This document shows positions 6,892 to 9,025 of a stretch of 9,025 nucleotides of DNA, in pieces. The number at the start of each line of letters is the position of its first letter. Within the stretch, counting starts at the first letter, position 1. The notes below the pieces were generated by a model. The model was given only the letters and a program-made list of their open reading frames with translations. It did not search any database and was not told where the DNA came from. Origin of the DNA: Candidatus Methanophagaceae archaeon (GTDB taxonomy: Archaea; Halobacteriota; Syntropharchaeia; Alkanophagales; Methanospirareceae); assembly GCA_013374505.1 (NCBI GenBank), contig QENJ01000097.1, positions 1-9,025 of the forward strand. The letters run 5' to 3'. A program made the position numbers and the translations under genes.

Positions 6892-6920
6892 CCGCCAACA
6901 ACAGGAACAGAATTTGGCGG
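6892..6920 (+). other. Hairpin in the mannosidase-kinase gap
   Basis: CCGCCAA (6892-6898) and TTGGCGG (6914-6920) are perfect 7-bp inverted arms around a 15-nt A-rich loop. The arms are GC-rich, so the stem could form in RNA. With no T-run after it, it looks less like a terminator than a processing, stability or translation-control structure between the two cistrons; its role is inferred. Confidence 0.4.
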
Positions 6921-6945
6921 CATAGGATGATGTGGGGGATTCGGT

Positions 6946-6960
6946 GGAGGGGTGGGGGAG
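6946..6960 (+). promoter_or_regulatory. G-rich ribosome-binding region of the glycerate kinase
   Basis: GGAGGGGTGGGGGAG contains two Shine-Dalgarno-like cores. GGAGG (6946-6950) is too close (1 nt) to the GTG at 6952. GGGGGAG (6954-6960) is 9 nt before another in-frame GTG at 6970, and also precedes the ATG at 6979. The true start may therefore be 6970 or 6979 rather than 6952. Confidence 0.45.
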
Positions 6961-8295
6961 CGAGATAAAGTGAGAAGAATGAGAGAGATGAGAAAGGATG
7001 CGATGGAAATATTTACTGCATCGCTTAAGGCAGTAGATCCCATTATTGCAGTCAAAAAGCATCTCAGTTTGGACGGTGATGTTTTGCAAGTCGGGAAGCG
7101 AAGTTATGACCTCTCCAATTACTCTTGCATTTACGTGATAGGATGCGGGAAAGCCGCTGCTTCCATGAGTTATGCCCTGGAAGATATACTCCAAAACAGA
7201 ATAAGTGGTGGCATTATAAATGTGAAGTATGGACATACAAAGGATTTAAAATACATCAAAATTAATGAGGCGGGACATCCAATTCCCGATGAAGCAGGTG
7301 TTGAAGGAACAGAAGAAATTTTGGCTTTGCTTCACGGATTGCGAGGCAATGACCTGGTTATATTTGTTCTTTCCGGGGGTGGGTCTGCGTTACTGCCTCT
7401 GCCAAAAGATGGAATCAGTTTGGTGGAGAAGCAAAGAGTAACAAAGATGCTTCTGGATAGCGGTGCAAGCATATATGAGATGAATGCCTTAAGAAAGCAC
7501 ATATCCAAAGTTAAAGGAGGGCAATTGGCAAGAGTCGCATATCCGGCAACTTCGATTTCACTTCTTTTATCCGACGTAGTCGGAGACCGAAAGGATGTTA
7601 TTGCATCAGGACCAACAGTTCCCGGTGAATCCACTTTCGGAGACTGCATGAGTATAATTGAGAAATATAATTTGAAACTACCCGAATCTGTTATGAATCT
7701 GATTAAAAAAGGTGTGAACGGAGAAATAGAAGAAACCCCTGAAGCAGGAGATCCGATTTTTGAGAAGACCTTCCATGTAATCCTTGCCAGCAACATCATG
7801 GCACTGAAAGCTGCGGAACAAAAAGCCAAAGAGCTGGGCTATAATGCCTTGATACTCTCATCGGCAATCGAAGGAGAGACAAAAGTGGTGGCACAGGTTC
7901 ATACTGCAATTGCAAAGGAGATTCGTGCATCTGGAAATCCAATCTCAAAACCTGCCTGTATCATATCGGGAGGTGAAACCACAGTAACAATAAAGGGTAA
8001 AGGTCTTGGTGGAAGGAACCAGGAATTTGTTTTGGCTAGTGCAACAGAAATTGCAGGAATGAGTGACACGGTAATACTCAGTTGTGGAACCGACGGCACA
8101 GATGGACCCACCGATGCAGCAGGTGCTCTTGCTGATGGGCTTACAATACAACGTGCAGAGAAACTCGGAATGCAAGCGATGGAATACCTATGGAATAATG
8201 ACTCTTATCACTTCTTTGAGAAGCTGGATGACCTTATTAAAACAGGACCCACGAATACCAATGTGATGGATGTCCGGTTATTGCTGGTGCGGTGA
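6952..8295 (+). CDS. gckA: Glycerate 2-kinase, MOFRL (DUF4147) family
   Basis: The protein is 447 residues from GTG 6952; starts at 6970 or 6979 would give 441 or 438. Members phosphorylate D-glycerate with ATP, and archaeal and Thermotoga enzymes yield 2-phosphoglycerate, which enters glycolysis before enolase. The N-terminal DUF4147 Rossmann-like domain shows IGCGKAAASM, a phosphate loop LSGGGSALL (about 140-148), NALRKHISKVKGGQLA and LSDVVGDRKDVIASGPT. The C-terminal MOFRL domain shows SGGETTVTI, GGRNQEFVLA, GTDGTDGPTDAAGA and the terminal TGPTNTNVMDVRLLLV that names the family. It follows the GH38 mannosidase on the same strand. The pairing would join glycoside hydrolysis to glycerate use, for example from mannosylglycerate. 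Glycerate from serine or other routes is an alternative. The family and reaction are secure; the pathway is inferred. Confidence 0.95.
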   Translation: MGERDKVRRMREMRKDAMEIFTASLKAVDPIIAVKKHLSLDGDVLQVGKRSYDLSNYSCIYVIGCGKAAASMSYALEDILQNRISGGIINVKYGHTKDLKYIKINEAGHPIPDEAGVEGTEEILALLHGLRGNDLVIFVLSGGGSALLPLPKDGISLVEKQRVTKMLLDSGASIYEMNALRKHISKVKGGQLARVAYPATSISLLLSDVVGDRKDVIASGPTVPGESTFGDCMSIIEKYNLKLPESVMNLIKKGVNGEIEETPEAGDPIFEKTFHVILASNIMALKAAEQKAKELGYNALILSSAIEGETKVVAQVHTAIAKEIRASGNPISKPACIISGGETTVTIKGKGLGGRNQEFVLASATEIAGMSDTVILSCGTDGTDGPTDAAGALADGLTIQRAEKLGMQAMEYLWNNDSYHFFEKLDDLIKTGPTNTNVMDVRLLLVR

Positions 8296-8615
8296 TTTTC
8301 TCGAATAAACGTACGTGCCACATTTCCGTAAACTTAAAACCTTTATAGTGGGGAAATTCTCACAATGGGAACTTTTTTTCACCCATCACATAAATCGCCA
8401 ATCAAGCGGGAACAAACAAAACAATATTTTCCAAGCACGCAGGACTCATTCCACTCCATTTCGACAGTTGTTTACCATTTAGTCTGTTCACGATAGCGGA
8501 CTTCAACACCATACTCACATTTGGCTCGCTTACCCGTGTAACACCACGCTCCACAATCCGGGCCACACGCTTTTGTCTATTCCACTATAAAACAGAAGCG
8601 TTCTATTCCCTCCCT
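8296..8615. other. 320-bp spacer with no convincing gene
   Basis: Contents: a TATA-like CTTAAAACCTTTATAG (8333-8348); a run of seven T (8373-8379), preceded by a weak stem, that could end the glycerate kinase mRNA; and a 10-bp exact inverted repeat, TTTATAGTGG (8342-8351) and CCACTATAAA (8582-8591). On the minus strand 60 codons are open from 8584 to 8405, with no ATG before residue 25. Part of that translation (ARIVERGVTRVSEP, later LSKWSGMSPACLENIV) looks protein-like but I do not recognise it. No tRNA or known ncRNA was seen. It may be gene debris linked to the broken gene that follows. Confidence 0.4.
8373..8379 (+). terminator. Candidate T-tract terminator after the glycerate kinase
   Basis: Seven T lie 78 nt after the stop of the kinase gene. 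An imperfect stem (GTGGGGAA around 8348 with TTCTCAC around 8357-8363) precedes it. T-tracts of this length can stop archaeal RNA polymerase. Confidence 0.35.
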
Positions 8616-8924
8616 TCAGACACTTTGTTTATGCCCTACCCATTCATCATTATGCATGTGCATGCGTGCTTCAGCGGTTTTCAGGATGGCGTCCAGCATC
8701 TCCTTGTATGACATTCCAGTGATGGCAGCCATCTTTGCAAGATGCCCATCCCAGCACCAGCCGGAATTGGGATTAACTTCCAATAGTTTGGGATTGCCAC
8801 TCGCACCCAATCGCCAGTCGAATCTGGCGTAATCCCGGCATTCAAGTCGCTCAAAGAGTTTTGAACACCATTCCAAGTTGTGATGATATAATTCCAACAG
8901 TAGAAACCTCCTTCGAATATTCAA
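8616..8924 (-). pseudogene. C-terminal remnant of a D-Ala-D-Ala-ligase-like ATP-grasp protein
   Basis: The last 75 or so residues are unmistakably the end of an ATP-grasp ligase related to D-alanine-D-alanine ligase: CRDYARFDWRL, then NPKLLEVNPNSGWCWDGHLA with the metal-binding Glu and Asn of the E-x-N-P-N motif, then the helix GMSYKEMLDAIL. Family members are normally above 300 residues. Here the frame is closed by a stop at 8955-8957, and only about 30 unconserved residues precede the conserved part. The ATP-binding N-terminal two-thirds is missing from this frame, and I do not see it in the other two frames up to the window end. The nominal start is TTG 8924; a TTG at 8897 has AAGGAGG 9 nt upstream. 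A decayed or frameshifted gene is most likely; expression of a stand-alone fragment is possible but unlikely. Confidence 0.65.
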
Positions 8925-9025
8925 GCAGGGATGTACAATCGAATATCCGAGAGGTTAAAAGGACTTTCAGGACCTGACCAGCCATTTAACATGTGATACA
9001 GTCCAGCGATACTTATAACCAATTC
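8921..9025 (-). CDS. Possible 3' end of an unknown gene (34 codons, window edge)
   Basis: One minus-strand frame is open from the window edge to a TGA at 8921-8923, reading ELVISIAGLYHMLNGWSGPE followed by SPFNLSDIRLYIPA. The stop overlaps the nominal TTG start of the ATP-grasp remnant (TTGA). It may be the tail of an upstream gene or chance; 34 codons are too few to decide, and I recognise no family. Confidence 0.2.
   Translation of the reverse strand, partial: ELVISIAGLYHMLNGWSGPESPFNLSDIRLYIPA

Noticed and set aside
6928..6930. TGA read as selenocysteine to join the upstream reading to the kinase
   Set aside because: No SECIS-like element was evident, the kinase family needs no N-terminal selenocysteine, and the kinase gene itself ends in TGA. 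A plain stop is the simpler reading.
6847..7236. 129-codon minus-strand reading over the start of the glycerate kinase
   Set aside because: It covers the kinase N-terminal coding sequence in antisense and has no recognisable motif; its Pro-rich part is just the complement of the G-rich ribosome-binding region.
8394..8708. Plus-strand frame open for 105 codons after the glycerate kinase
   Set aside because: It has no ATG until close to its end, its second half is antisense to the conserved ATP-grasp reading, and its translation shows no domain-like pattern.
1..9025. CRISPR arrays, tRNA or rRNA genes, or complete insertion sequences
   Set aside because: No regularly spaced repeats, no cloverleaf-type tRNA sequence and no transposase motif were seen on either strand by eye.

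Overview
The window is archaeal, most likely euryarchaeal. It carries a cdc6/orc1 replication initiator joined to the ribosomal-protein run L7Ae-S28e-L24e, which is archaeal/eukaryotic-type and absent from bacteria. Several starts are preceded by TATA boxes at the archaeal spacing, and some transcripts look leaderless. Codon use is moderately AT-rich, with AGA/AGG arginine codons mixed with CGN. A methanogen/ANME-type euryarchaeon would fit, but the lineage is inference only.

Layout. (1) Bases 1-1789, plus strand: the 3' part of cdc6/orc1 (5' end outside the window), then rpl7ae, rps28e and rpl24e with gaps of 11-28 nt and Shine-Dalgarno-like sites; this looks like one operon. (2) Bases 1885-2928, minus strand: a CNNM/CorB-type DUF21 + CBS-pair membrane protein. 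It is convergent with the ribosomal operon and divergent from (3) bases 3017-3874, plus strand: an MscS-family small-conductance mechanosensitive channel. The 88-bp gap between them carries two TATA boxes placed for leaderless transcripts. (4) Bases 3891-4094, minus strand: a small winged-helix DNA-binding protein, convergent with mscS and divergent from the next gene. (5) Bases 4254-6854, plus strand: a cytoplasmic GH38 alpha-mannosidase of 866 residues with the catalytic and zinc-binding residues visible. (6) Bases 6952-8295, plus strand: a MOFRL-family glycerate 2-kinase. (7) Bases 8296-8615: a spacer with no convincing gene. (8) Bases 8616-8924, minus strand: the C-terminal end of a D-Ala-D-Ala-ligase-like ATP-grasp protein, apparently truncated or decayed.

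Most interesting reading. An alpha-mannosidase directly followed by a glycerate kinase is what breakdown of mannosylglycerate (a compatible solute of archaea and thermophiles) would need: the mannosidase would release mannose and D-glycerate, and the kinase would pass glycerate to glycolysis as 2-phosphoglycerate. An osmotic-release channel (MscS), a probable Mg2+ transporter and a small regulator transcribed divergently from the mannosidase lie immediately upstream. The block may therefore be an osmolyte/ion homeostasis island. The functions of the individual families are established; the substrate and the joint role are inference.
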